Positions 21,692-33,587 of a stretch of 64,000 bases of DNA are shown here, piece by piece. The stretch spans positions 5,520,501 through 5,584,500 of the forward strand of contig NC_059550.1 in the NCBI RefSeq assembly GCF_905220415.1. The letters run 5' to 3'. The notes below the pieces were generated by a model. That model did not search any database. It saw only the letters and a program-made list of their open reading frames with translations, and was not told where the DNA came from. Numbering within the stretch: the first letter of the stretch is position 1; every line of letters starts with the position of its first letter. Both the position numbers and the translations under genes were made by a program. This DNA is from Colias croceus. Taxonomy: Eukaryota > Arthropoda > Insecta > Lepidoptera > Pieridae.

Positions 21692-24600
21692 TCATGCCGC
21701 GACTCTCAAAGACGGCATTCTTGTGAACCATGAATCTTGTTTCATCTTCAGATAGTAGGAGTCTCTCGGGGAGGGACAGGTGAGGGCGTCTTCTAGAACC
21801 TTTAGGGCTGCGGTGGGGAGAACCTTAGCGCTGTATTCCGCTGCTTCTCCCGGCATCGTGACTGCGCAAGTCGCTGTTGTTGAACTTACATCGGAACTTG
21901 GGGTTTCTGGGCGGCTGGAATGATTCATGATTAAAGAATTACTATGTTATAAGTTTTATAATTAACATATTAGATATTACACAAACAATGTCGAATATCT
22001 CAGGACACCTTCAAAAGAACAATTCTGATACTGTAGAGCTAGATTACGTCATAGAGCAAAGCTAAAAGTTATTTTTTCTTGCTTTTACCAAATGTGAGTT
22101 TGTACTACTTGCCTATCAAAATTGTTAGGCTACCTGGCAGTTTGAAACGGTGTCAAGAGCGCAGGCGGCGAGCACAGAGCAAGTAATATAGTATGGCGGC
22201 GAGTATCTCTGTAGCGGATAGACCGGGTGCGTGTAGCAGTACGACGTGCAAGCGGCTGGCTCGTAGCATATTATGTTTATCTGTACTTTACCTGGCGGGT
22301 TGACAAGACGGTGTCAAGAGCGCAGGCCGCGAGTATATTTGCGTAGCGGATAGATTGGGTACGTGCAACAGTATAACGTGCAAGCGGCTGGCTCGTAGCA
22401 CCACTGCACTTTGTATCTAATCTGTCTTAGCACTATGTAGTCTGTAGGTTACCTGGCGGGTTGACTAGAAGGAGTCAAGAGCGCGGGCGGCGAGTATATC
22501 TCCGTAGCGGATAGATCGGGTGCGTGTAGCAGAACGACGTGCAAGCGGCTGGCCCGTAGCGAGGCTCGTAGAGCGCGTGCCACCCCCCAGGTGCCCCAGC
22601 GGACGGCTGCTGCGCCCGCAAAGCTCTCGCCTGAACCTTCCATACGGGAGAGGCTCTCACATGCCGTATCTGATGTTAGCCCTGTAGATATAGAATCTTT
22701 TTGTAGTAATTTAAAAATTTAATATATTTTTTTAGGCATCTCGTCTGATGCCACTTAAATCGACTTATTCTTAGCATAATTAAAATTTAAAAAGCTTACT
22801 CGCGTATATTATTACTAGCTGACTAGCTGGGCATGTCATGCAAAAACAAGTTGCACTATTTCTATAGCTTATGTGATATTCTGGTAAATAAGTATGGTCA
22901 CACATGATTGCCAAGAATCATCGAAATCGTTTGTGTAGTTTATAGACTACAAGCCCGCATAGGAAAAAAATATGGGTCAAATGAACCACCAGGGGACATA
23001 TCTAGAACGATAGCAGAGCAAAAAATAATAAGATTCATCACTATGCCGTCACTTGTAAGCTGTCCAACTGAGTGCAGATGAGAATTGAAAAGTACAGGTA
23101 GACTCGGTAAATTTTGGTCATTTGACCATGTACGGCATTCTTAACCATCGATAGATCCATTAAAAATAATAAGAAACCGCTCAGTGCCGTACAAAAATGG
23201 TGGTCCACAAAGTTGGAATTTTTATTTAATTTCCGAGAGTTACCGGGGGTAAATTTGGTCATTTGACCATGTACGGCATCTGTGTCATACTATGCCTATA
23301 CTGCTTTTAATCCATTATTCCGCAACGCCGTACAAAAATCATGGGGACAAGGGGAAAAAATCGAGAGTTGCAATCCCCTCTCTTTCCCCACTCCAGGGGG
23401 TCATTTGACTAAGTACGGCTTCGGTTCCAAAACATTATCTAGCACTCAAAAGTACTATTAAAAGCAATGCCGTCAAAAAATAATTGTTCTTTTAAATGTA
23501 TACCAATAATCATCTTAATTTCATCGAATTCTTGATATAAAGAGCTGTAAGGTCATTTGACCCTGTACGGGAACTTTTTTTTTAACATGATATTGTAAAA
23601 TTCAATTGTTGTATAGTATTGCCGTTCAAAAGAAACCGTTCTAAAAAAAGTTATAGAGAAATGCAAAAACAGAAATTTTGTAAAAGTTTAAACATCGTAG
23701 AGTAATGAAATATAATAGTTTTCTACACTTTATTCGTTGTTTTAAATAGTATTAACATAGATAAATTAGGAAAAAACGATGCCGTACATTTTTGTGCAGA
23801 CCACATCTTTTAGGCTGATGAAAGCGACGAAAGCTACAATTTTAAGGGTGCTTTATGGCCATTTGATACAGTACGGCATTAACATATTTTTACCCAACTA
23901 CGGCAAAGCAAAAGGAGGGTTATGATTTTGACAGGTCATGTATGTATGTTCATCTATTCCCTCGTAACTTCTAAACTACTTATCAGAATTCGACAAATGA
24001 CATATCATTAGAAGCGTCTGAATTGTTCACTGGATAACCAGCGACCAGCTAGCTAAAGGCTATATGGGGTTTCACAAAATCTAATGTGGCGCCCTCTAGC
24101 GGACAAAACATACAGAGTAAAAAAATAAAGTTAAGATAAATATGCCGTGTTTGGTATCATTTGAAAGCGCTTTACTTGTACATTTTGAATATGTATATAT
24201 TACTAGCATTTGCTTGTGACTTTACCTGTATTCATGGGCTGATTGCATATAATTCACATCTTTTCGTTCATAGCTTCTTTATTAGTTCATCAATTTAACG
24301 GAGTCCATTCCACCTGACTCCGACTTTCCAAGGTGATAATTAACCACCTCGAGCTTCTTAATATTAATGTATATTTATATTTTATTATCAAAATACAAAG
24401 CAAACATTTCGTTATATGGATTTTTTCTTTTTCAGATTTTTCCCCTTTGAACCAACGAAAATGTACGGCACATGAAAAAATATTATCTATGCATAAAATA
24501 CTTTAAAAATAAATTTATTTCGTGTTGTGTCAAATGACCCCCTGGAGTGGGGAAAGAGAGGGGATTACAACTCTCGATTTTTTCCCCTTGTCCCCATGAT

Positions 24601-27600
24601 TTTTGTACGGCGTTGCGGAATAATGGATTAAAAGCAGTATAGGCATAGTATGACACAGATGCCGTACATGGTCAAATGACCAAATTTACCCCCGGTAACT
24701 CTCGGAAATTAAATAAAAATTCCGACTTTGTGGACCACCATTTTTGTACGGCACTGAGCGGTTTCTTATTATTTTTAATGGATCTATCGATGGTTAAGAA
24801 TGCCGTACATGGTCAAATGACCAAAATTTACCGAGTCTACCTGTACTTTTCAATTCTCATCTGCACTCAGTTGGACAGCTTACAAGTGACGGCATAGTGA
24901 TGAATCTTATTATTTTTTGCTCTGCTATCGTTCTAGATATGTCCCCTGGTGGTTCATTTGACCCATATTTTTTTCCTATGCGGGCTTGTAGTCTATTATT
25001 CGTAGTTATAGGGGGAACAATAATAAACTTTCACGTACTTACACAATATAAATAGGATGATAACAAACCTATATAAAACAATCTGCCCGCATAAGGATGG
25101 TCAGCCGCCGCAGCAGCGAGCAGAGGCGCGAACGTCCTCGCGACTCGTAGCGCTCCGAGCACGTTGCCTCGCAGCGCGGCTTCCCAGCATGCCGCGCCGC
25201 CGCGCCCGCTGCTGCCAGCTGTGTTTATTACTGCCCATACACCTGGAATAAAGTTAATTAATTAATGACTAACAATGAAATACATCGTAAATTAATTGCG
25301 TCAATTAAATAGTTATTGTACACCTAACTAAGCTTGTAATTGTGTTTTTGTACTGTTTTTATTATTAAACATCTATTAATTAATAACGAAGTGTTACCTA
25401 TAAGCTATTTCTATTGTAACAACGGTAATATTCTAATAAGGAAAGCATGGAAAAAAATTGTTATGGAGACAGTAAAAATATATATGAGCTTTTGGATTTA
25501 AGGATCAAATAACTGAATTCGCAAGTTTTAAATGGTTTATCATCATTATAATAAGCTAAAGTGACATCTGTCGCAATAATGCTGAAAATACGTGCTACCT
25601 TTGTTTTCCTATTATGGCTGTGAATTATCAATGTACTTACGTCACGATAGATGGCGTTGCTAGTTTGCTACCCAAGGAAAGATACAATAAAACTTTATTG
25701 TATGGGAAGATACTATGAAAGGTTTTGTAACCAATAGTATAGGTTTAATTATTTAAGCAATTTGAATTATAAGTTATTTAAGGTATAAACATTAATTTAG
25801 AATTTTTTAGCTTAGTAATGTACAAGTGGTATCAATTTTTATTACCACGTCAGCAAGCACTGCTGGTGTAGTGGTATCATGCAAGATTCCCATTCTTGCG
25901 ACCCGGGTTCGATTCCCGGGCAGTGCATGTACCTTTTGCTTTTTTTAATTTTCTGATTGTTCGTATTAATCTATCCTTTATACGTTCCTTCATAACTGCT
26001 AGAGGTATTTTATGTATTTAGGGGCTACATTTTTTTCGAAAATAATACTGGGGCTACTTTTAGCGAGTTTCTGCAGTAAGTACCTAGTAACATTCTTAAT
26101 CATTTTATGTTTTTTTAGGGTTCAGAAATTTTGAAATATGTACCTACCTACTCAGCAAGTATTTTTTTTTGAAATGCTTTTTCTTCTGCCATTTTCCAAT
26201 AATAGTATAACATATAAATTAAAATTTAAGTACATTCTTTTCATGTTATGACGCACCAGTCACGGCTTCTAAGATATGTTATAGGTACTATCAAAGTATC
26301 AAGGGATAGATACGTACCATGTTCACCAGCCGGCAAGTGCTGTGCAGTCGCTCTCGCAGCTTCTTCCAACAGATCCTCTCTAGCCACATCCAGCTCGAGT
26401 GTGGCCAGTCTCGGCGGCGGCTGGTCCTCCGGCGTAGCCGCGACGTGGTTCTGCAGCCAGGATTCCGCGAGCCGCGCGCCAAGCCCGCCTTGCCGGCAAC
26501 CCGCTATCACCCGCCAGCCGCGGCTGCTGAGGTATGTCGCGATCTGTGGATGGATAATAAGGTATTCGTAGATTATCAACATTTTATTTGTTATAATGAG
26601 GTACCTATCCTACTTAGGTATATTATAAATGCGAAAGTTTGTAAGATATATTTTATCTTACGTATTAGACTTATGTCAAATAGTGTACAATACAGTAGTT
26701 AAATTAGAAGAGCATAACTATCCAATGTCCAACTTACTACATAAACTTGTTCATGATTTATCTTGAATGATCATTACTCTGCACATAAAACGAAGGAGAG
26801 ATTGCCTCCATAGGACTTAAATGTTTACTTTACTAATAAAATATGCACCTACTGTACATTTATGTTCATTGTAATCACAATAATACCAAGATAACATCAT
26901 ATTTAGCAAAATTACATTACCTATATCTTTATCAAATTTGCGTAAACTCAACTAACCTGTAGTCCAAGTGCCGAATCCACCGAGGTGACGAGCACCGTCT
27001 TCGCGCTGTCCACCGGCAGCACCTCCCCAACCTTCACCTTCCTCAGCAGGTAGAGAAGCAACGCGCCCACGATCGAGCACAGAGCTGCTAGCTGCAGCCC
27101 CAACGACAACCAAGTGAGGGGATCCATTACTGGCTGTGCATTATTTTGCGTCTGTGGAAAAAAAAATGTTTAGTTTTTTTTTTGGAATCGGCAGAGGTTT
27201 ATAATTGCTAATGTTGTGATATTAATAAATAAATTATTAAATAAAAGATTGTTATATTTGTTAAAGCTTGTTTAAATATTTCATATAGAGATGGAAAGAT
27301 GCATCAATGATCAAACGATGACGGAAAACTAACAAAATCTTTTATGTTTTAAGTCAATTAAGAGCAAACTAATTTAATATGTTAATAAACTTATCAAGCT
27401 CAGTTCGAACAAAATGAATCAATTATTTTGCATTTCTCTTAGATATCTTGATAATATCTAGGATATAAATAACATCGCGCCATTGATTTTCACGGTGGGC
27501 ATTTCATCGCAGATATCTCTCAATGTGCATTGAGAGATATCTGCGATTTTATCTGATAAATCAATTCAAAGATAGATTATGGATTAAACTCGTTTAAAAA

Positions 27601-28194
27601 CAAAATAAGGCTGAATAAACTAATTAAATTATAGTTACATAAGTACCGCTATACTAAAGAGGTTTAACAACTAAGCGCGGTGAATGATGATCACTGGCGA
27701 TTTAAAAGATTAAAGAAACCTGTTTTAATAATTAAAAAGTAAGTGTTCGCGATAAGGCAGGCCTACAATCTTTAGACTTTATGATAATTGCAGAAGTGCG
27801 GAAGCTTGATATAATTCAAGAGATACGTTTGTAACACAGCGGTATAAAACCATATTAAACTTATATCTCATGTGTAGCGCTTTGTCATTATTATGTTACA
27901 TGGAATAATGAATGAATAGGTGCTATTTCTTTCACAAAAACAGAACAAAACATTTTTTTTTATTTTGCACCAAATTAATGCCATGAGCGAAAATATAAAT
28001 TAGGAGTAGGTACCCTAACTACTGACGAAATAAAAAATATAAGTATAATAAAAACGTAACGCCGCATAAAAACAAAATCACGGGATAATTCTTATTCTTC
28101 AGTCATGTTAACATAAAATATCTACTTATAACAGCACAACTATTTTCATATAAAACTTATTCCAACAGCTTTCACTCCTCACCTGTATGAGCAT
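21692..28194 (-). CDS. Membrane-anchored SDR-like protein, catalytic residues replaced
   Basis: This is a short-chain dehydrogenase/reductase family gene, nearest in layout to retinol/hydroxysteroid/hydroxybutyrate dehydrogenases (SDR9C type). Minus-strand exons are 28194-28183 (four codons and the upstream ATG), 27151-26957, 26543-26318, 25242-25069, 22681-22453 and 21914-21692. They are in frame and end in TGA. The product is 352 residues, or 340 if the internal ATG at 27127 is used. From that Met, residues 7-28 form a membrane segment. The Rossmann glycine motif TGxxxGxG reads T48-S-V-D-S-A-L-G55. NNAG reads N139-T-A-G. NVLGALRVARTFAPLL matches the central helix. The active-site YxxxK reads A214-x-x-x-R218. 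The catalytic serine region is also unrecognisable. The domain is therefore present with both cofactor and catalytic signatures lost: a probable pseudoenzyme, or a wrongly joined exon set. The substrate is unknown. It might be related to insect shroud-like SDRs, but I cannot show this. Confidence 0.8.
22132..22562 (-). repeat. Three tandem copies of the end of SDR exon 22453-22681
   Basis: Blocks starting at ACCTGGC at 22132, 22290 and 22451 share about 110 bp (CGGATAGA, GGGTGCGTGTAGCAG, CGTGCAAGCGGCTGGC, CGTAGC). The rightmost is the true 3' part of the exon with its donor (CCAG|GTAACC on the minus strand). The two left copies keep the donor core (CCAG|GTA) but lack the exon's upstream half, and each differs by substitutions. 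They could be decoy or alternative 5' splice sites, or relics of exon duplication. Confidence 0.75.
22942..24996. mobile_element. 2.05-kb foldback element with 468-bp inverted arms
   Basis: The arms at 22942-23409 and 24529-24996 are exactly equal in length and almost identical when one is inverted (one clear difference, TTGGAATTT against TCGGAATTT, was seen). The outer end is ATAGACTACAAGCCCGCATA. The 1.1-kb centre is AT-rich with no convincing coding frame. No target duplication was found next to the arms. The arms and the left centre carry a periodic motif, listed separately. It lies in the intron between SDR exons at 25069 and 22681. A foldback or long-TIR MITE is the best description. 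Confidence 0.82.
23041..23910. repeat. Degenerate tandem repeat of about 141 bp (TCATTTGAC / GTACGGC motif)
   Basis: GGTCATTTGACC followed by TGTACGGCA recurs at about 23116, 23258, 23399 (one-base variant), 23552 and 23856. Between them, GCCGTACAAAAAT or close variants occur at about 23187, 23328, 23467 and 23620. The two motifs alternate every 70 bp or so. The pattern fades to the right within the element's centre and appears mirrored in the right arm (24529-24900). Confidence 0.65.
25857..25927 (+). tRNA. tRNA-Gly (anticodon CCC)
   Basis: This 71-bp cloverleaf has acceptor stem GCACTGC paired with GCAGTGC plus discriminator A. The D-arm region is GGTGTAGTGGTATCA, and anticodon stem GCAAGA/TCTTGC encloses loop TTCCCAT with anticodon CCC. 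The T arm is CCCGGGTTCGATTCCCGGG, which includes a perfect B box. A T-run follows (CTTTTGCTTTTTTT), suitable for RNA polymerase III termination. It has no intron and CCA is not encoded, as normal for eukaryotes. It lies inside an intron of the SDR-like gene on the opposite strand. Confidence 0.97.
27506..27547. repeat. 42-bp perfect palindrome, 20-bp arms
   Basis: ATCGCAGATATCTCTCAATG is followed by TG and then the exact reverse complement of the arm. It lies in the first intron of the SDR-like gene. It could form a cruciform or a short RNA hairpin, but is too short for a usual microRNA precursor. Confidence 0.9.
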
Positions 28195-28330
28195 AGTTTA
28201 TCTCTCGACTTTTATAAAAAAAATATCAACCACTTAACAACACTTCAGGGAGACTCAACTGCAACTGTCAATTCTACCACTCTACTGACGATCGAACTCG
28301 TTTGTCAACAAGATCTGGGGGCGGATAAGT
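28184..28330 (-). promoter_or_regulatory. Candidate promoter and 5' exon of the SDR-like gene
   Basis: On the minus strand an arthropod initiator-like TCAGT lies at 28288-28284, about 90 bp upstream of the first ATG at 28194. The first exon then ends at a strong donor (CATACAG|GTGAGG, lower end 28183). No TATA box is well placed. The start site is inferred from motif and spacing only. Confidence 0.35.
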
Positions 28331-31300
28331 TTCAATAAACAAAGATCACAATAGCTACTAAATAGCTCAATGGATTGATAACATAAACATGCAAAGTGGC
28401 AAAGGAACACGTCTGTTAAACTGTAGTCTGTCAATTTTAAAATATCTGACTGTACATATTCTAGAAAATAAGGTAGTCATGGTCATGGTACTTTGAAGTT
28501 AAGGAGCCAATTTTTTGGAAACCAAAGACGATTTGTGTTTTATTTTAGGAATGTTAATTATAAGTTAATGCTTAGAATAGTCATTTTAAAATAACCGCAT
28601 GTATGATTTGAGTATTCAGTTCTCAATAGAAATAATATTATTTATTCGACTTCAATGTAAAATAGAGCGTCAATCGTCATTTATATATCACCGCGCAGTG
28701 AAGCAAATTTCTATCAATTTGATGTAATTTAGAAAGAAAGTCCTTTTAGTTGACGCTGAATGAAGGAAAGCGTGAAATTCGCAATATTTCTCTTAAGTCT
28801 TATTTTATCACAATTTAAGCTAATGAAATGTTTTATTTAGGTATATCTTCAACATTATTAATCAAAGCACTGGTGTTTTCATTTCATTAAGGAATTATAT
28901 TACATGATTGATGACATAGATACTGTATTAAAACCGGATTGCTAAAATCATCAAATATAATATGTTATGAGGAAATTTTCATAACCATTGACAAAACAAT
29001 CTTATATTATAATATCAATTTCACTAGAGTTCGATTATTTAGAGATTCGTTAGAATTGCCTAGACAACTCTGTTGGATTAATAATAGAAAACAAATAGGT
29101 ATGCTAAAATAATGGTAAATGAACGGAGCGTCAAATATTACCTAATTTCGGAATCTGTGCGAGAATTACATGAATTACAACTGTAACATTTTAGATACCT
29201 CACGATAGTGAGTTTTAAATTAAAATACAATGAGATATCATGGACTTATAAATTCATAAATCAATAATAAAATTTATTCCCAAAATATATTATTACATAT
29301 CCTACTAGTTCTGAATCACCGCAGAAATCTTTATAATATTAACACACAATAGAACATAAAGTTTTTCAATTTGAAAAATCGGATGTAAACAATTAAAATA
29401 TCGTCGTCAATCAAGATGAAATTCACACACTAGCAAAAACGTGTGAGCAAAATGTTTTATGAGGTATTGTTATGCAGATAAACAAAGCAAGATCATGGCC
29501 AAAGGCGAATGTTAACTTTTATCATTCAAGTTTAAATATTTAAATCAGAATTTTTTTAATCAAATTTTTGGACGTGGTAAGTAAGGGATTAAAAGCGTGA
29601 ATATTGACTTGGAGGTGTTTTTGATAGAAGGGTTAAAATGAATGGACAATTATTTTGAAACAATTGAAGACAGTTGACTCTACATCCGGAAAAAGACACT
29701 CTGGGATATAAACACAATTTACAGCCTATTCATATACAATTATAATAATATCTTGTACACCTACCGTATACAAGATAGAAGATGGCAACTTACATAACAG
29801 GAGAATTTTATATGTGAGACAAAACGTTATTTAGTAGAGCATCTATACACTCTCCATATTGAGAAATTTTACTAGAGTTTAAACTTTAAACTTACTAATC
29901 TTTTAATTAATAAACTACTGAGTACGTGATTTAAGATTTTTATACAATATAAAATGTAATTAACATCAAGGAATATTCAATGAACAGTTTACGTATAGTT
30001 TATGTATGTAATAATTAACAGTGCGCCAGCCGAGCGTTACCAGCGTTTCGATATAGACAAATCACCGTTGCTCAACGATGGCCGTGTCTGATATTGGATA
30101 ATCGGGTGCAAGACATAAGCTTTTTTATATAAAGCGAATAGAAATATGTACTATGTGGTATATAAATACCATACTATTTATCTACTCTTTGTCCTTGCCA
30201 ATGACATGATTTACGGCCAGTTTATTCCGTTGGGGCCTAGAAATAAAACGTAAAGTACCTAACTGAGAAATGAAATTGGAAGTCTTGTGAATTGTCGAAT
30301 GAGCAAATCCTTCACATACGAAATGTGGTTATAAATTATTATTATCACGTTCTATCGAAAGCCAATACATTGAATAACAGCTATCGTTTATAAATTGATA
30401 CACAAACAAGATGCTCCGGGAGGTATCGATATGCAAGAAGCATGTTCAACCTAGATTGTATAATTTGCAGTATTTATATTATCTAATTTGCATGTTAAGA
30501 GCATATTATTATGATAAGTTAATAGCTTTAATTAACCCGTTTTAATTATTTCGCACTCTGTTTAACACAACAAAAACTGATAAATCAAAATGTTAGGTTT
30601 TAATAAAAGGAGTAAGGATTATTACCAAATGCTAATCTTTCGATATTATATAGGAAGCTAGGTTGAAAAAAATGTCTCCCATTTTAACCGACTTTAGTCA
30701 GATCAGAGTGAAAGAAAATCCGAAAAATGTTCGTATAGTTATGAATTTTCAAGGTTGAACATAAAATCATAATGTTGTTGCGAAAATAAACTATTACCAG
30801 TGATAGAATATAAAAAGAAGGTCACAGACCAGAGACAAACCGAAACGAATGTGATTCCCAATGTTATAACTTATAACTATCGAGAATTGCAATGTATTAC
30901 CTACTTACATTAAATATTATGCTATCAAAGGATAATTACGTTACTTATTATGCCTATTACATACATCGATTATGATGCCTTGCATTTATTTAAATGATAA
31001 TATTTCCCAACAATACGTAATCACTTCGTGTGATGCGTGCTAACGAACCAAATCTAGTATATTTGTTTGTTTTATGTTTGAAGAGCGTAAAGTTGGAAAG
31101 CGAAGACGCCATTAAATTGTATTAGATGTAATAATCTGATTGCTTTGATGTAAAAAGTAATCATTAGTAGGTATTGGAAATTATCATAATGTTTGAAGTG
31201 ATTTGTGTTATGCAATAGATAATTAGGAATTAGGATATAGATGGTTATGAAATAATTAAGGCTGCAGTTGCAGACCTAGCGTACATTCACAATAAGAGTT

Positions 31301-33587
31301 GAGTTCACGTCATTATTTTTTATTGGAAGTTTAAATTTATATTAGATAATTAAATTATCATTATAATAGTAGTTGGTGATTGCTGAGAAGAAGCACTGAA
31401 ATAAAACGTTATAAAGTAAAGGTGAAGTTTGTTTTTTTGCAGTATACCTATGCTTCAGACAAGATTACTGAACATGAGTGTTTGTATTTTATGCATTTTC
31501 TTTTGTAATAATATAAAAATTACATCATTATCAAAGAAATTGTACTTTCTCTTTAATTGCCATGCAAATTGCAATACCAAATCTTTCCGAATTCATAGAA
31601 ATTGCACTTCCGGAATTGGTCGCATAATATTCTCCCAATCAACTGTCAATCAAAATGTTTTGCCGCGTAATATCGTTCGGTAATGATTATGCATGACGCA
31701 ATGCCATTGTTTATTTATTTTACACCAACGAAGTGTTTGATTGGTGAAAGTGGAAAGTGACCTGTCTTTAATTGGCTACTCATTTTTATTGTCTCTTATT
31801 TAAATAAATGCATATCATTATTATATTCCATGTAAGTACATGGGTAATGTTTTTACAAAATATATTAATAAAAAGTTTCTTTAAAAACTGATTCGGAGAA
31901 TTAGAGCCTTTTAAAGTACCAATAATATTATTAATGTAAATGTTGAATTAACCTGTCAATAGACTTGCTATTGCAAGAATTACTTTCAAATTAATGCAGG
32001 CTTGTTGATGGACGTAACTTTATTCTACTTATTAAATTATTATCGTGTTATTTATAAGGCGCTGTTTTTTTATTCGGTGGCCCAAACTCTGTCATATCCG
32101 GATCGTAAAATAGAATATATTAGCCGGATTAATGAAGTGAACTTCCGAATGTACTATTTGAATATAAAACATTTTTATAACGAACAGGGTCGCTTTAAGA
32201 TACATTAACAAAATTTTAGAAATAAATTGTAATAACTATGCAAGTTTAAAACTTTAGTCTATAATTAAGTGCCATTGGCTACTCAACAATATATTGAAAG
32301 AGTTTAGATAGTAGATAATATTATATATGTTTTTAATTACTTATGTCTTTAAGTTTTCTTATAACGTATCATCCTTATGTTATATTTAATTTGAGGGAAT
32401 ATATTGTCTAAATTTTTAACCAAAAACCGGCTGTCCATCATGATGTAAACATGTTACCATAATGAATATGTATGACAATTACTCTTTGTAGAGCAAGAGT
32501 GTTAACAAATTTTAACCAAGCGCAGTTTAATAATGATATTATACAGTACGAAGACCTTGGCGAGGTAATTGTCCTCTGGGCGTGTTCAAAGAATGAGAGG
32601 AAGCAATCGAGAATTGAATAGCTTGTATTAGCTATACTTTATTGTTCATTGAGATAAGAACACTTGGACTTTTCTCGAGGTTTTTCGAATGTAAGAAATG
32701 GTTAGATTTTCGTTGTTTGCGTTTTTTTGGATATATATTTGAGAATGAGTATTGTAATAAGCGATTGTTAGTTGTGAAAGTAATTTCTGCTTGTGAAATT
32801 GCTTTCGTTAAATTCCCTATAACGAAAGCTTTATCAGTGTATACTTTTTTTTATTCCATAAAATTTATGTTTGATTTATTTTTACCATGATACAAAGTTA
32901 TTATTAAATTAGTACAAAGATCCTAAATTGGTATTAAAACCCCCGACGCTACAATAAGATCAAAGTGAGTAGAAAAGGATGTTCTATGTTAATCATCATA
33001 ACGATTATGACTTCCTTAACAACTTTATATAGTTCTTTTCAAACTTTCCCCTTTTAAATAATTTCTGTTTGAATGGTAGTGAATATGTTCAATGAATTAC
33101 CTTTTTTATTAAAACATAACGTTCAAAGACATTATTTATTTATTTTATTTAACTAAGTATTTTATGTACTATTACATTACATAATATTAAAAGAAATGGA
33201 AAACATGCATAGCACATAAGGCAACCTTATCGCTTATCAGCGATCTCTTCCAGGCTGCCAATATATAGGTAAGATAACTTCAATAAATTTCGATTCATAT
33301 ATTAATAAATTAAATGTTTTCCAAGCACATTAGTTCAGTCTAATTCTGTAGTTAAATAAAGATACAGATAGTAATTAACGAATGAGCAATTAGCAAATCT
33401 TAACCATCTCCATTTATAGCCAATTACGGTTAGACCTTTGCTAATTGCTTACAAATGCTTTAGATTAATTTATACGAGTAATGTAAGCACAGGCACTTCT
33501 GAATCAGTGTATTAAGCTTCACTTAGTTCTCAAAAACCGGTGCAAAATAAACTTTAGTTTAGCTAGAGTCACATAGTTCCATAGATA
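28331..33587. other. AT-rich region without recognisable gene
   Basis: Open frames here are short and AT-biased, and none has a domain I recognise or splice-linked partners. It is upstream of the minus-strand SDR-like gene and may hold its regulatory DNA. The repeat content visible to me is low. Confidence 0.5.

Noticed and set aside
23041..24897. Two nearly identical 73-codon frames (23041-23262 minus, 24676-24897 plus)
   Set aside because: They are the same piece of inverted-repeat DNA read twice. The identity reflects the foldback arms, not protein conservation.
26248..26702. Open frames of 107 and 127 codons on the + strand
   Set aside because: They are antisense shadows of the SDR exon 26318-26543, whose minus-strand frame carries the family motifs.
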